Below, one piece after another: positions 63,781-64,000 of a stretch of 64,000 nt of DNA. The notes under the pieces are model-generated. The model did no database searches and was not told the DNA's origin. It saw nothing but the letters and a program-made list of their open reading frames with translations. Every line of letters begins with the position of its first letter. Position 1 is the stretch's first letter. This DNA comes from Daucus carota subsp. sativus (Eukaryota; Streptophyta; Magnoliopsida; Apiales; Apiaceae): NCBI RefSeq assembly GCF_001625215.2, contig NC_030383.2, forward strand, positions 48,356,380-48,420,379, in the 5' to 3' direction. Position numbers and translations under genes: made by a program.

Positions 63781-64000
63781 TGTTTTAATCCGAGTTCAGG
63801 CTTCTATTTGTAACTTGACAAGAGTTCAATCTTCAGCAACCTATGCAGGCCTGCAGCTATGCTTGTGTACTTGTTTGCATTATATTAATGATTTATTTTC
63901 TTGTATAAATTGTTTTTCCAAAAGAATTTATCCACGTCTACAGCAGCTTAAATGTATTTCTGTATATTTTCATCAGGGTCAAATATGAACTCCATATGAA
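63781..64000 (+). other. 3' UTR and flank of raffinose synthase
   Basis: AT-rich sequence directly after the stop codon. No canonical AATAAA was found; the window ends here. Confidence 0.4.

Overview
This window is nuclear DNA from a flowering plant, most likely a eudicot. The genes have many GT-AG introns, the intergenic DNA is AT-rich, and it is packed with plant transposons: Ty3/gypsy of the Tat type, a MULE, a Helitron, Stowaway, hAT and other MITEs. Two plant-specific or plant-typical genes (a DUF1589-type protein and a PPR-E protein) agree with this. I cannot name the species from the sequence alone.

Layout, left to right. 1-8266: AT-rich repeats, then a plus-strand DEAD-box RNA helicase gene with an N-terminal WW-like domain (RH14/DRH1 type), with a CT microsatellite in its presumed leader. 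8267-10620: a Mutator-like element with long terminal inverted repeats, a 9-bp target duplication and a broken transposase. 14126-15906: an R2R3-MYB gene of the MYB98/MYB118-like type. 15907-19849: gene-poor DNA. 19850-27345: a Ty3/gypsy Tat-type retrotransposon on the minus strand, cut off inside the protease region, with only its 3' LTR left. 28327-29151: a small four-exon gene for a plant protein of the 'unknown function 1589' family. 30213-40729: a second, complete Tat-type retrotransposon (429-bp LTRs, ATATT target duplication, PBS, PPT). 40730-42400: a 538-bp Helitron and a long-TIR foldback element. 43876-47443: a multi-pass membrane protein gene related to rolling stone, with an apparent frameshift. 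49243-51459 (minus): an intronless PPR gene. 52260-54903 (minus): sirohydrochlorin ferrochelatase (SirB). 55034-58163: several MITEs, including an 8-bp-TSD hAT element inside an RNase H relic. 61020-63780: raffinose synthase in four exons.

The host genes are separate single genes and show no common pathway: RNA metabolism (helicase, PPR), transcription (MYB), siroheme synthesis (SirB) and raffinose synthesis.

The most interesting structure is in the two retrotransposons. Each carries, between pol and the 3' LTR, a gene on the strand opposite to gag-pol. In both elements this antisense gene has its own TATA box and three coding exons with the same intron phases (1, then 0), encoding a Transposase_28-like N-terminus and a charged, coiled-coil-like C-terminus. 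In the first element it is intact although pol is frameshifted and truncated. In the second element a cluster of about eight GC-rich palindromes lies upstream of the antisense promoter.

All exon coordinates are my reading of splice signals and family similarity; no searches were run.
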